DNA from: Duganella guangzhouensis | Lineage (GTDB): Bacteria; Pseudomonadota; Gammaproteobacteria; Burkholderiales; Burkholderiaceae_D | Direction: 5' to 3' | Length of the DNA stretch: 64,000 bases | Assembly: GCF_009674535.1 (NCBI RefSeq) | Contig: NZ_WKJK01000006.1 | Location: 62,001 to 126,000 of the forward strand | Part shown: piece after piece, positions 28,113-37,201 of the stretch | How the letters are laid out: the number at the start of each line of letters is the position of its first letter | How positions within the stretch are numbered: the stretch's first letter is position 1 | Program-made: the position numbers and the translations under genes | The notes under the pieces: model-generated | Databases searched by the model: none | Told to the model about the DNA's origin: nothing | The model's input: only the letters and a program-made list of their open reading frames with translations

Positions 28113-28122
28113 ACCTGCTCTC

Positions 28123-30303
28123 CTAGGCTGCCAGCGCCACCGCGCCGCGGCCGCCGACGGTGTGCATCAATGCCGCTACATCCAGGATCAGCGCCACCTC
28201 ACCGCTGCCGAGAATGGTGGAACCGCTGATGCATTTGACTTCGCTGAACACCGGGCTGAGTGGCTTGATCACGGTCTGGAACTCGCCCAGCAGCGTATCC
28301 ACCACCAGCCCGGCGCGGTGGTTGCCGAACTTGAGCACCACGATGCTCTCGCGCCGGGTGGCGGCGCCGCCGATGCGGAACAGCTCGCGCAGCCGCACCA
28401 GCGGCAGCACCTGGCCGCGCAGATTGGTGTAATCCTGTCCCGGCTCGGTGGCGTATTCGATGCATTCCTCGATCATGTCGAGCGGGATCACAAACACCGA
28501 CGCCCCCACCTGCACCAGGAAGCCGTCGATGATGGCCAGCGTCAGTGGCAGACGCACGGTGACGGTGGTGCCTTGTCCCTCCTTGCTGCCGACGTCCACG
28601 CTGCCGCGCAGCGCCTGGATATTCCGCTTCACCACGTCCATGCCGACGCCGCGCCCGGACAGGTTGGTGATCTTCTCCGCCGTCGAGAAGCCAGCTTCGA
28701 AAATCAGGTTGTAGATTTCACTGTCGGTCAGCTTGCGCTCGGCGTCGATCAACCCGCGCTCGATGGCCTTGGCCAGAATTTTCTCCTTGCGCAAACCACC
28801 GCCGTCATCGCTGACTTCAATCACGATGCTGCCCGATTCATGGAAGGCATTCAGCTTGATCATGCCCTTGGCCGGCTTGCCGGCCGCCAGCCGCACCTCG
28901 GCCGGTTCGATGCCGTGGTCCATGGCGTTGCGCACCAGGTGCATCAGCGGATCGCCGATTTTCTCCACCACGGTTTTGTCCAGCTCCGAATCCTCGCCAT
29001 CGACTATCAGGCCGATGTCCTTGCCCAGTTCACGCGCCACGTCGTGCACCACGCGCTGGAAGCGGTTGAAGGTGGCGCCTATCTTCACCATGCGCAGCTC
29101 CAGCGCGGCGTCGCGCACGTCCTCCACCAGGCCGGTCAGGGTCGAGGTGCATTCCAGCAGCTCGCTGTTCTGGATATGCTGGCCGATCATATTGGCGCGC
29201 GCGCCGGCGATAATCAGCTCGCCCACCAGATCGATCAGCCGATCCAGCTTGTCGGAATCGACCCGGATCGAACGGCTTTCCTGCGCCTTCTGTTCGCTGA
29301 CCTGCTTCTGCTTGGCCAGCGCCGCCTCCACCACCACCGGCGGCACATTGCCGCCGTCGACCAGGATGCTGCCCAGTTGCTGCGGCGGCGCGTCGTCACG
29401 GCGCTGGTCCGGATTCGATTGCTGCTGTAGCGCGCCGTCCAGTTCCTGCTGGGTCACGCTGCCGCAACGGACCAGAATCTCGCCCAGCCGCGCCGCCTGC
29501 TCCGGCAAGGCGCGGATCAGATTCACATACTCGGACACCTTGCTGTGCGGCGGGATGATGCGGATTTCGCAGTCCTCCTGCACGAACTCGAACACGCCGG
29601 CGATGGCTTCGCGGTCGGCCGTGCTGTCGAAGGCGATTTCAAACCCGAGGTAGCACAACTCCGCATCCATTTCCTCGGCCGGCGGCAGCGCGTCCGGCAG
29701 CGTGGCGATGCCGACGATCTTGCCCAATTTGCCCAGGTAGCGCAGGAAGGCGATCGGGTCCATCCCGTTCTGCAGCACGACCCGGCCGAAGCGCAGCGAG
29801 ATGTGCCAGTAATCGCTGCTCATGCGCTCCAGGTGATCCTTGTCGATGCGCTCCACGCTGGGCGTGTCGGCGTGCACCGCCAGCGCGGCCGGAATCTGCG
29901 GCGCGGTGTTGCCATCCATGTGGCGGCGCAGCTGATGCTGCAGCATTTCGCCTTCCGGCGCGGTATCCGGGTCCTGTTCGGTGCGGCCGGCGGCCAGCGC
30001 GTCTATCATGCCGGACAGGTAGTCGCAGCAGGACAGCAGCAACACCACCATTTCATCATTCAGCGTGACACTGCCGTCGCGCACCTTGTCCAGCAGGCTT
30101 TCCACCACGTGGGTGAAGGCGACGATGTGATCGAGGCTGAACAAGCCCGCCGAGCCCTTGATGGTATGGGCGGCGCGGAAGATGGCGTTGATCGCCTCGT
30201 TCTGATCGCCGGCCAGGTCGACGTTGAGCAGCGCGTTCTCCATCTCTTCCAGCAGCTCGCGGCTCTCGGCGATAAATGTCTGTAACGCTTCGTCCAGATT
30301 CAT
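28123..30303 (-). CDS. cheA: CheA chemotaxis histidine kinase
   Basis: A 726-residue CheA. The P1 phosphotransfer domain has H46 in FRAAHTIKGSAGLF. A P2-like region and a long linker (about residues 130-340) follow; the linker contains an acidic/Gln-rich segment (QQQSNPDQRRDDAPPQQ). The dimerisation helices begin near SRSIRVDSDKLDRLIDLVGE, the ATPase domain has the N box LMHLVRNAMDHGIE and the G box SDDGGGLRKEKI, and a CheW-like P5 domain ends the protein. It phosphorylates CheY, CheB and probably the REC-EAL protein. The STAS gene precedes it by 10 bp. Confidence 0.96.
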   Translation of the reverse strand: MNLDEALQTFIAESRELLEEMENALLNVDLAGDQNEAINAIFRAAHTIKGSAGLFSLDHIVAFTHVVESLLDKVRDGSVTLNDEMVVLLLSCCDYLSGMIDALAAGRTEQDPDTAPEGEMLQHQLRRHMDGNTAPQIPAALAVHADTPSVERIDKDHLERMSSDYWHISLRFGRVVLQNGMDPIAFLRYLGKLGKIVGIATLPDALPPAEEMDAELCYLGFEIAFDSTADREAIAGVFEFVQEDCEIRIIPPHSKVSEYVNLIRALPEQAARLGEILVRCGSVTQQELDGALQQQSNPDQRRDDAPPQQLGSILVDGGNVPPVVVEAALAKQKQVSEQKAQESRSIRVDSDKLDRLIDLVGELIIAGARANMIGQHIQNSELLECTSTLTGLVEDVRDAALELRMVKIGATFNRFQRVVHDVARELGKDIGLIVDGEDSELDKTVVEKIGDPLMHLVRNAMDHGIEPAEVRLAAGKPAKGMIKLNAFHESGSIVIEVSDDGGGLRKEKILAKAIERGLIDAERKLTDSEIYNLIFEAGFSTAEKITNLSGRGVGMDVVKRNIQALRGSVDVGSKEGQGTTVTVRLPLTLAIIDGFLVQVGASVFVIPLDMIEECIEYATEPGQDYTNLRGQVLPLVRLRELFRIGGAATRRESIVVLKFGNHRAGLVVDTLLGEFQTVIKPLSPVFSEVKCISGSTILGSGEVALILDVAALMHTVGGRGAVALAA

Positions 30304-30313
30304 GGCTATGCCC

Positions 30314-30610
30314 TCACGCGTGTATCAGCACGGCGTCGCCAAAGAAGGCGACCAGGTCCAGCATCTCGAAAATCTCCAGCACGGCGGGGCTGTGCTGCAG
30401 CAGGCGCAGCTCGCGCTGGTCGGCGGCGGCGGTCTGCTTGGCCAGCATCAGCACCTGCAGACCGGCGGTATCCAGCTCGATCACACCGGACAAATCGATT
30501 TCCAGCACGCGCGTCTTGCGCAGCGCCTCCAGCACAATGACTTTCACGTCGGCGGCGCGGTAGATCGTCAGCTCGCCGTCGAGGGAAATGCGACTCACAT
30601 CATCCGCCAT
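30314..30610 (-). CDS. STAS-domain protein (anti-sigma-factor antagonist-like)
   Basis: A 98-residue single STAS domain protein, like SpoIIAA/RsbV antagonists. The core reads RVLEIDLSGVIELDTAGLQV, where the usual D-S-S-G phosphorylation loop is D-T-A-G, leaving threonine 48 as the only hydroxyl at that place. ATG 30610 is preferred because GGAGG is five bases upstream; the adjacent GTG at 30613 is too close. It lies between cheY and cheA. STAS genes in this spot are known from other chemosensory clusters; no partner kinase or phosphatase is nearby. Confidence 0.88.
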   Translation of the reverse strand: MADDVSRISLDGELTIYRAADVKVIVLEALRKTRVLEIDLSGVIELDTAGLQVLMLAKQTAAADQRELRLLQHSPAVLEIFEMLDLVAFFGDAVLIHA

Positions 30611-30626
30611 CACAGCCTCCCTCGGA

Positions 30627-30995
30627 TTATGGCAGCACCAGCTTGGCGACGGCGCCCAACAGCACCTCCGGTTTGAACGGCTTGACCACCCACGCCCTGG
30701 CGCCGGCCGCCTTGCCCTCTTCCTTTTTGCTTTCCTGCGACTCGGTGGTCAGCATGATCACCGGCGTGAATTTGTACAGCGGCAGCTGCTTGAACTGTTT
30801 GACGAAGGTGATGCCGTCCATATTCGGCATATTCACATCGCACACCACCAGATGAATTTTCTGCCCGGTGCATTTGGACAGCGCATCGACGCCATCCCGT
30901 CCCTCGATCACATCGTAACCCGCGCCCTTCAGCGCTATCCCCACTACCTGACGCAAAGAGGCCGAATCATCGACCACCATGATGGTTTTTGCCAT
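30627..30995 (-). CDS. cheY: CheY response regulator
   Basis: A 122-residue single receiver domain. D9 and D10 (MVVDDSAS) form the acidic pair, D53 in LVVCDVNMPNMDG is the phosphorylation site, T83 lies in IMLTTESQ and K105 in AWVVKPFKPE. It carries CheA phosphate to the flagellar motor or to another output. It is 13 bp after MCP4 and 13 bp before the STAS start codon region. Confidence 0.95.
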   Translation of the reverse strand: MAKTIMVVDDSASLRQVVGIALKGAGYDVIEGRDGVDALSKCTGQKIHLVVCDVNMPNMDGITFVKQFKQLPLYKFTPVIMLTTESQESKKEEGKAAGARAWVVKPFKPEVLLGAVAKLVLP

Positions 30996-31008
30996 GTCTC
31001 ATCCACCT

Positions 31009-32169
31009 TCAGAAAAAAGTGATTTCGTCGGCTGCGGCGGCGCTGGGCGCCGCGTGGCGCACGCCGCTGTGTACCGCGTGTTCCTCCGCCATTGCATAGG
31101 TCTTTTGCAGCTCGCCCAGCAGACGGTCTGGGTCGGGCGCCTGCAGCACGCCGCTGTCGGCGTACTCCTGCTGATTCTCCTGCAGCAGCTGCGGCAGGTG
31201 CTCCATGTTTTCGCGCACGTGCGCCATCACCTGGCTGACGCGGTCCTGGAACTGCAGCTGCACGAGCGCCTCGCCCACCTCGCCCTGAATGCCGCGGCTT
31301 TCCTGCTTCAGCAGCTCGGACGATTGCACCAGCGCGTCGGTCATCTGGCGGAATTCGGCCAGCACCGCGCCGATCATGCCCTCGGCCGACTGCATCGATT
31401 TGTCTTCCGCCTCGCTCGACTGCTCGGCGGCCTGGCTGGCGGCCAGAATGGCGCTGCTGATCAGCCCCACGCGGTTGGTGATTTCCTTGCCGGTTTCGGC
31501 CGAGCGCATCGACAGTTGCCGCACCTCCTGTGCCACCACCGCGAAGCCGCGCCCCTGCTCGCCGGCGCGCGCCGCCTCCACCGCCGCGTTCAGCGCCAGC
31601 AGATTGGTTTGCGCGGCGATGCTGGCCACGCCTTCGGCCATGCCGCGCAGCTCGCGCGTGAAGCGTTCCAGATCCTTGATTTGCGCCAGCATCGCCTGCT
31701 TCGAACTCATCGCCGACTTCATCGACTTCACCACCGAGCCCAATTGCTGTTCGCTGTGGCTGAACACCTCGGTCATCGAGCGGCCGTTCTGCTGGTCGCC
31801 GGCGGAGACGTGCACCGCGTTGTCCAGCTTGTCGACGATGTTGGAGAAGCGCGTCGCCAGATCGGACACCGCTTCCTCCATCTGCGTGCGTGAATTTTCG
31901 ATATGCCGGCACCACACCGGCAGCACCGCGTCGCCAAAGCGCTGTCGGCCCTCCAGGTAGTCGGCGATCATGCTGTCGTTGCCGGCGCCGGGGCTGCCGA
32001 AACCGCTGTCGCGGCTCAGCCAGAAGGCCGCGCCCAGCAGCAGCGCCGCCCAGATCAGCGTGTACCAACCCCAGGCGCTCCAGCCCGCGACGATGGTGCC
32101 CAACGCGCCAGCGGCAGCCAAGCCGAATGGCACTAGTAATTTGCTACCTACCCCGGTCTGAGTCTTCAC
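31009..32169 (-). CDS. Methyl-accepting protein with twin N-terminal TM (MCP4)
   Basis: A receptor of about 386 residues without a large periplasmic domain: two TM helices ([20 protein letters not shown] and [16 protein letters not shown]) lie close together, then a cytoplasmic region and a signalling tip [20 protein letters not shown]. It probably senses a cytoplasmic or membrane signal. Its C-terminus is AADEITFF. No suitable ATG lies near the N-terminus; I propose GTG at 32169 ([10 protein letters not shown]), though the frame stays open to 32298 and the start is uncertain. It directly precedes cheY by 13 bp. Confidence 0.85.
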   Translation of the reverse strand: MKTQTGVGSKLLVPFGLAAAGALGTIVAGWSAWGWYTLIWAALLLGAAFWLSRDSGFGSPGAGNDSMIADYLEGRQRFGDAVLPVWCRHIENSRTQMEEAVSDLATRFSNIVDKLDNAVHVSAGDQQNGRSMTEVFSHSEQQLGSVVKSMKSAMSSKQAMLAQIKDLERFTRELRGMAEGVASIAAQTNLLALNAAVEAARAGEQGRGFAVVAQEVRQLSMRSAETGKEITNRVGLISSAILAASQAAEQSSEAEDKSMQSAEGMIGAVLAEFRQMTDALVQSSELLKQESRGIQGEVGEALVQLQFQDRVSQVMAHVRENMEHLPQLLQENQQEYADSGVLQAPDPDRLLGELQKTYAMAEEHAVHSGVRHAAPSAAAADEITFF

Positions 32170-32322
32170 TGGACGCCACCCCACTGTAGTAGCCGAGCGC
32201 CGCTGAGGGCAGCGCCTTCGGTAGTCCCACTGTAGCGCAGAATCAGCCGCACGCGCCACCGCCGACACGCGATTGCCAATGCTGTTGCACCAAAACAACC
32301 GCGCCTGTGCGCGATGCGTGCT

Positions 32323-33930
32323 TCAGCCTTGCGCCAGCAGCGTCCGGGGCGTAGCGCGCAAGACCGGCCGCTGCGGCGCAGCATGATCCAGCTTGAAAAT
32401 GCTGACCGCGTCGGCCAGCCGCGCCGCCTGTTCCTGCATGGCGCCGGCCGCCGCCGCAGCCTGCTCCACCAGTGCCGCGTTCTGCTGTGTCACATGGTCC
32501 ATCTGCGTGATGGCCTGGTTGATCTGTTCGATGCCATGGGTCTGCTCGGCGCTGGCGTTGCTGATCTCCCCCATGATGGCGGTGACGCGGGCGATGCTGT
32601 CCACCACCTCTTCCATGGTACTGCCGGCCTGGCCCACCAGCCGCGTGCCGGCTTCCACCTTGCCGACCGAATCGTCGATCAAGCCCTTGATCTCCCTGGC
32701 GGCGCTGGCCGAGCGCTGCGCCAGGTTACGCACCTCGGACGCCACCACCGCGAAGCCGCGCCCCTGCTCGCCGGCGCGCGCCGCTTCCACCGCCGCGTTC
32801 AGCGCCAGGATATTGGTCTGGAACGCGATGCCGTCGATGACGCCGATGATGTCGACGATCTTCTTCGACGAGGCCTCGATCGAGGCCATGGTGTGCACCA
32901 CGTCCGACACCACGGCGCCGCCGCGCTGCGCCACCTCGGCGGCGCTGGCCGCCAGCTGGTTGGCCTGGCGCGCGTTGTCGGCGTTTTGCTTGACGGTGCT
33001 GGTCAGTTCTTCCATCGACGATGCGGTTTCCTCCAGCGAGCTGGCCTGTTCCTCGGTGCGCGACGACAGGTCCAGATTACCGGCGGCGATTTCGGTGGAG
33101 GCGGTGCTGATGGTGTCCGTGCCCTGGCGCACTTCGCCCACGATGCGCACCAGGCTGTGCGACATGCGGTTGAGCGCCTGCAGCAGCTTGCCCGGCTCAT
33201 CCTGGCTGTATGCGCTGCGGCTGCCGTGGTCGACCAGATCGCCTTCGGCCACACTCTCGGCCAGCGCCACCGCCTCGTTGATCGGACGGGTGATGCCGGC
33301 GGTCAGCCACCAGGCGAAGGCCGAGCCGAAGCCGACCACCAGCACCGCCAGCACGATCAGCAGGTTGCGGCTGTCGCGCGCGACCTCGTCGATGCGGGCG
33401 GCGGCGGCGTCGATCTCCTTGCGCTGATGGGTCAGGATGCGCTGCAACATCTCTTCGTACACCTTGCAGGCCGGCAGATAGACTTGCTCCAGCAGCCGGG
33501 TGGCCTCGGCGGCGTCGCCGGCCGCCTTGGCCTTCATCAAGCCGTCGCGCGACTCCAGATAGACCTTGCGGGTGGCGTTCAGCTCGCTCATCAGCTTCTT
33601 GTCGTCGTCGCTGGCCAGCTCCTCGATTTTCTTGATCAAGCCCTGCGAGAAGACGGTGGCGCTCTTGGCCTCTTCGGCAAAGAAGGTGGCCAGCGACGGA
33701 TCGGCGCTCTTGGCGATGGCGGTGGTGCGGCGGATGCCGGCGAACACATTGCGATACCAGTCGGAGATCAGGCGCTCCTTGGCCAGCGGCTGCTCCATCA
33801 TGGCCCGGGTAGACGCGGCCACGCCCTGCAGGCGGTAAATGCCGAGACCGGTGTTGAGTATCAGGATGGCGAAAATGACGGCAAAGCCAAACGACATGCG
33901 CCTGCCGATGCTGAGATCAGAGAGTTTCAT
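32323..33930 (-). CDS. Methyl-accepting chemotaxis protein (MCP5)
   Basis: A 535-residue Tsr/Tar-like receptor: TM1 ([20 protein letters not shown]), a four-helix periplasmic domain, TM2 ([20 protein letters not shown]), HAMP, and a signalling coil with tip [20 protein letters not shown]. The coil family ([20 protein letters not shown]) differs from MCP1-3 and is the common betaproteobacterial type. It lacks the DExxF-like tail of the others and ends TLLAQG. GGAGA is placed before ATG 33930. The 153-bp gap to MCP4 means it may have its own promoter. Confidence 0.95.
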   Translation of the reverse strand: MKLSDLSIGRRMSFGFAVIFAILILNTGLGIYRLQGVAASTRAMMEQPLAKERLISDWYRNVFAGIRRTTAIAKSADPSLATFFAEEAKSATVFSQGLIKKIEELASDDDKKLMSELNATRKVYLESRDGLMKAKAAGDAAEATRLLEQVYLPACKVYEEMLQRILTHQRKEIDAAAARIDEVARDSRNLLIVLAVLVVGFGSAFAWWLTAGITRPINEAVALAESVAEGDLVDHGSRSAYSQDEPGKLLQALNRMSHSLVRIVGEVRQGTDTISTASTEIAAGNLDLSSRTEEQASSLEETASSMEELTSTVKQNADNARQANQLAASAAEVAQRGGAVVSDVVHTMASIEASSKKIVDIIGVIDGIAFQTNILALNAAVEAARAGEQGRGFAVVASEVRNLAQRSASAAREIKGLIDDSVGKVEAGTRLVGQAGSTMEEVVDSIARVTAIMGEISNASAEQTHGIEQINQAITQMDHVTQQNAALVEQAAAAAGAMQEQAARLADAVSIFKLDHAAPQRPVLRATPRTLLAQG

Positions 33931-34171
33931 GGCCGGTCTCCGTATTTGAATTGTTTTTCAATAGTAACGCCAAACCCGCCGCCGGCAACAACTATTCAAC
34001 TAGTTGAAACTTGAAATATATTTTAATTTCCATTCTAATCTGCAACAAATATTCCGACATTTCGTGTGAAAAGGTTTACACTCCCGGATTGGTTTTGTAC
34101 GGCCGTTTACATAACGGAATTTTAAACATCATCGTTCCAGTGGCTATCCCCGCCCCCGATAACCCAAACTC
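33931..34171. promoter_or_regulatory. AT-rich divergent promoter region with a 14-bp palindrome
   Basis: This spacer between MCP5 and the Crp/Fnr gene is clearly more AT-rich than its surroundings. It holds a perfect palindrome TTCAACTAGTTGAA at 33995-34008, a plausible operator. I could not place a flagellar sigma-28 promoter with confidence. Confidence 0.45.
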
Positions 34172-34792
34172 ATGAGCAACGCATTCCTAGAGCACCGCGT
34201 CAAATATCGCGAAGTCGTTTCCCGCCGCTACGGCGTTTCCCCCGAGTTGTACGATGAGGCCTCTCGCCTGCTCGCACCGCTGGCGGTGCCGTTCAGCATG
34301 CGCAAGGGCGAGTACCTGCAACGCATCGGCACCCCGGCCCAATATGTGTACTGGCTGAACAGCGGCGTCGCCCGCACCGGCTTCATCACCGAGACCGGCA
34401 ATGAAGTCACGCTGCACTTCCAGACCGATGGCGAACCGGTGGCCGCGCACGACGATCTGTTGCGTTCGCGCGAATCGGCGCCGGCGCGCAACTTCGTGCT
34501 GGCTGAGACCGCCATCCACGGCTTTCGTCTGGAGTGGGCCGAAATCAACGCCCTGTACCAGCGCAACAGCCAGCTGCGCGACTACTACCTGGGCGCCACC
34601 GAGTACAGCATCATCGAGCAGAGCCGCCGGCTGTACCTGAACGCCTCGCCGGCGCAGGGCCGCCTGAACGCCTTCCGCCGCGAGTATCCGGGGCTGGAGC
34701 AGCGCATCTCGCAGAAGGTGGTGGCATCGTTCCTCGGCATCACGCCGCAATACATGTCGCAGCTGCTGCGGCAGGACGGCAGCAAGCCATAA
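34172..34792 (+). CDS. Crp/Fnr-family transcription regulator
   Basis: A 206-residue regulator: a cyclic-nucleotide-binding-like beta-roll (KGEYLQRIGTPAQYVYWLNS, then FQTDGEPVAAHDDLL) followed by a dimer helix and a C-terminal winged HTH (ISQKVVASFLGITPQYMSQL). It lacks the N-terminal cysteine cluster of FNR, so it does not look like an iron-sulfur oxygen sensor, and the cAMP-contact residues are not evident. The ligand is unknown. It diverges from the chemosensory cluster, which it might regulate, and ends at a bidirectional terminator. Confidence 0.87.
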   Translation: MSNAFLEHRVKYREVVSRRYGVSPELYDEASRLLAPLAVPFSMRKGEYLQRIGTPAQYVYWLNSGVARTGFITETGNEVTLHFQTDGEPVAAHDDLLRSRESAPARNFVLAETAIHGFRLEWAEINALYQRNSQLRDYYLGATEYSIIEQSRRLYLNASPAQGRLNAFRREYPGLEQRISQKVVASFLGITPQYMSQLLRQDGSKP

Positions 34793-34820
34793 AAAAAGGC
34801 GCCTTGAAAGGCGCCTTTTT
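34791..34820. terminator. Bidirectional Rho-independent terminator
   Basis: A run of A (34791-34797), GGCGCC at 34798-34803, a TTGAAA loop, GGCGCC at 34810-34815 and a run of T. The hairpin serves the Crp/Fnr gene on the plus strand and panD on the minus strand. Confidence 0.9.
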
Positions 34821-34837
34821 GTTTGCGGCCGCGTGGA

Positions 34838-35203
34838 TTACGGCTTCACACTCTTGATCTTGTTGTTTTCGTCGACGAACACCAGTTTCGGCTGGTGCGT
34901 GGCGACCGCTTCCTCGCTCATCGGACCGTAGGTGCAGATGATCAGCAGGTCGCCCAGCTGCGCCTTGCGGGCGGCGGCGCCGTTCAGCGAAATCTCGCCG
35001 CTGCCGCGTTTGCCGGCGATAGCGTAGGTGGCGAAGCGCTCGCCGTTGTTCACGTTATACAGCTCGATATATTCGTTGACCTTGATATCCGCAGCTTCCA
35101 GCAGGTCCACGTCGATACCGCAGGAACCTTCGTAGTTCAGGTCGGCCTGCGTCACCGTCACACGGTGCAGTTTGGAGCGCAGCATCATACGTTGCATCGA
35201 CAT
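34838..35203 (-). CDS. panD: Aspartate 1-decarboxylase precursor
   Basis: A 121-residue PanD, which makes beta-alanine for pantothenate and coenzyme A. The self-cleavage site Gly-Ser is in [17 protein letters not shown]; cleavage leaves a pyruvoyl group on the new serine terminus. Other signatures are [20 protein letters not shown] and [20 protein letters not shown]. The start at 35203 ([11 protein letters not shown]) has GAGGG six bases upstream; internal ATGs follow closely. It is monocistronic here and converges on the terminator shared with the Crp/Fnr gene. Confidence 0.97.
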   Translation of the reverse strand: MSMQRMMLRSKLHRVTVTQADLNYEGSCGIDVDLLEAADIKVNEYIELYNVNNGERFATYAIAGKRGSGEISLNGAAARKAQLGDLLIICTYGPMSEEAVATHQPKLVFVDENNKIKSVKP

Positions 35204-35367
35204 CTTCTTCCCTCGATAGTAATCATTCAAACTTGGCATCCTGTCCAGGCAACGGCAGCGATGCGCGGGCGGCATTGTACCATTTGCCGTTGCGCACTGC
35301 CGCATTCCCACCGCCAACGGCCGCTTTGTGGCATATTGCTTACCTGGAGTCATCTTCACCTATTTTC

Positions 35368-37101
35368 ATGAAACTTTCGCGCCAGTTGACCCTGTCCACC
35401 GCCGCACTCGGGCTGATGGTGTGCGGCATGCTGGGCCACATCACGCGCGACGCCTGGCGCCGCTATGACGACACCGGCGCCGGCCTGCAAGCGCTGCGGC
35501 TGACACAAAGCGCGATGGTGGCGGCGGAAAAACTGTCGGCCGAGCGCGGCCCGGTCAACGCCGTGCTGGGCGAGCAGAGCGGCGGCGATCCGGCGCGGCG
35601 CGAACGGCTGCGCCAGGCGCGCGCCGCCACCGACCTGGCGCTGCTGCAGCTGGAACGCGAACTGCGGGCCGACGTTGGCCGCCAGTTGCAGGGTTACGAC
35701 GCGCCGCATCCGGTCGCGATCGAGCCGCTGTATGCGGCGCTGGGGGCGGCGCGCGGCGAAGTCGACCGGCTGGCGGCGCAGACGCCGGCGACGCGGCCGC
35801 CGGCGCAGCTGCAAGGCGCGATCGCGCGCATGTTCGCGCTGGTACCGCTGGCGCTGGACGCGGTGACCAATTACACGCTGCTGTCCGAACAAGCCTATCC
35901 GCGCATCTCACGCACCCTGATCAAGGCGCGCTATGCGGTCGAACTGCGCGAATATGCCGGGCGGCTGGGCTCCATCCTGACCGTACCGCTGATCACCGGT
36001 CAGCCGCTGACGCTGGCCGAGCACGAGCAAATGAACGTGCTGCGTGGCCGGTTGCAATTGCTGCGCCAGCAGATCCAGATGCCGTTCCGCGTCGATGGCA
36101 ACCCGCCGGCGCTGACGGCGGCGATCGCGCGCATGGACCGCGTCTACTTCGACGGCGGCCAGCAGCTGGTGACAGAGATCGAACAAGCCAGCCGCGCCGG
36201 CCACGCCTACGCCACCGAGCCGGGCCAGTTCGCCCAGCGCTACGTGCCGACCATGGCGCCGATCGTCGCCGTGCGCGACGAACTGCTGCGCGCCGCGCAG
36301 GCCCAGGCCGAACGCGATCGCGATCACGCGCTGCGCGAATTGTGGATCGCGGCGCTGTCCGGCGTGGCCATACTGCTGGCGCTGACCCTGCTGCTGCTGA
36401 TCGTACGGCGGCGCGTGATCGTACCGCTGCTGCGCGCCACCCGCGCCGTGATCCGGTTGGGGAATGGCGACTACTCGCGCGATCCGGGCGGCGCGCAACG
36501 GGCCGACGAAATCGGCGACATGCTGCGCGCGCTGTCGACGCTGCGCACCAACAGCATCGAACGCCAGCAACTGGAGCTGGAGCGCAAACGGCTGATCGAA
36601 GAATTGCGCAAGCGCGCCGACACCGACTACCTGACCGGCATCCTGAACCGGCGCGCGTTCGCCAAAGCCGGCAACCGTCGCCTGCACCACGCGCGCGAAC
36701 GCAACGAACTGCTGGCGGTGCTGCTGTTCGACATCGACCACTTCAAATCGGTCAACGACAACCATGGCCACGAAGCGGGCGACCAGGTACTGATACAGGT
36801 GTCTGAATTGGTCCGCAACGAACTGCGCGACGGCGAAATCCTGGCGCGCCATGGCGGAGAAGAGTTTGTCGTCATGCCATCCAACTGCACGCGCGAGCAA
36901 GCGGGCCTGCTGGCCGAGCGGCTGCGCAGCGCCATTGCGCGCGAGCCGCTGACCATCAGCGGAGGCCAGGTATTACGCGTCACCGCCAGCTTCGGCGTCG
37001 CCAGCGCCAGCGGCCCGCAAGCCGCGCTGGACGACCTGCTGCACCAAGCCGACCTCGCGCTCTACCGCGCCAAACGCAACGGCCGCAACCGCGTCGAATA
37101 A
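35368..37101 (+). CDS. Membrane-bound diguanylate cyclase (GGDEF)
   Basis: A 577-residue protein with an N-terminal TM (LTLSTAALGLMVCGMLGHI), an all-helical periplasmic sensor of about 300 residues containing a nitrate/nitrite-sensor-like start (EKLSAERGPVNAVLG), a second TM (LWIAALSGVAILLALTLLLL), HAMP, and a GGDEF domain. The active site is GGEEF near residue 496 with FDIDHFKSVND upstream, so c-di-GMP synthesis is likely. The inhibitory-site position reads RDGE instead of RxxD. ATG 35368 is preferred over the far upstream in-frame start at 35233, which would run through the panD promoter region. Confidence 0.92.
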   Translation: MKLSRQLTLSTAALGLMVCGMLGHITRDAWRRYDDTGAGLQALRLTQSAMVAAEKLSAERGPVNAVLGEQSGGDPARRERLRQARAATDLALLQLERELRADVGRQLQGYDAPHPVAIEPLYAALGAARGEVDRLAAQTPATRPPAQLQGAIARMFALVPLALDAVTNYTLLSEQAYPRISRTLIKARYAVELREYAGRLGSILTVPLITGQPLTLAEHEQMNVLRGRLQLLRQQIQMPFRVDGNPPALTAAIARMDRVYFDGGQQLVTEIEQASRAGHAYATEPGQFAQRYVPTMAPIVAVRDELLRAAQAQAERDRDHALRELWIAALSGVAILLALTLLLLIVRRRVIVPLLRATRAVIRLGNGDYSRDPGGAQRADEIGDMLRALSTLRTNSIERQQLELERKRLIEELRKRADTDYLTGILNRRAFAKAGNRRLHHARERNELLAVLLFDIDHFKSVNDNHGHEAGDQVLIQVSELVRNELRDGEILARHGGEEFVVMPSNCTREQAGLLAERLRSAIAREPLTISGGQVLRVTASFGVASASGPQAALDDLLHQADLALYRAKRNGRNRVE

Positions 37102-37102
37102 C

Positions 37103-37194
37103 TCCGGGGTCAGGTCCATCATTTCTACACGAGCCCAGCTGTAGCCGTACGGCTACAGCTGGGCTCGTGTAGAAATGATGGACCTGACCCCGGA
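37103..37194. repeat. 92-bp perfect palindrome (repeat element, copy 1)
   Basis: Two 46-base arms with no loop, centred between 37148 and 37149; I checked the pairing base by base. The outer arm starts near GGGGTCAGGTCCATCATT (from 37106) and its first 26 bases are identical to those of the element at 50293-50378, while the inner arms differ. It lies between two convergent genes (diguanylate cyclase and serine hydrolase). There is no T-run, so it is not a standard terminator. It resembles REP-type extragenic palindromes. Confidence 0.9.
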
Positions 37195-37201
37195 TTGGGG
37201 C

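Noticed and set aside
33931..34171. A flagellar sigma-28 promoter upstream of MCP5
   Set aside because: I could not find a credible TAAA/GCCGATAA pair at proper spacing.
37103..37194. The palindrome as a shared terminator of the convergent genes
   Set aside because: There is no T-run on either side and a related copy lies in a non-convergent gap; a repeat element explains both.
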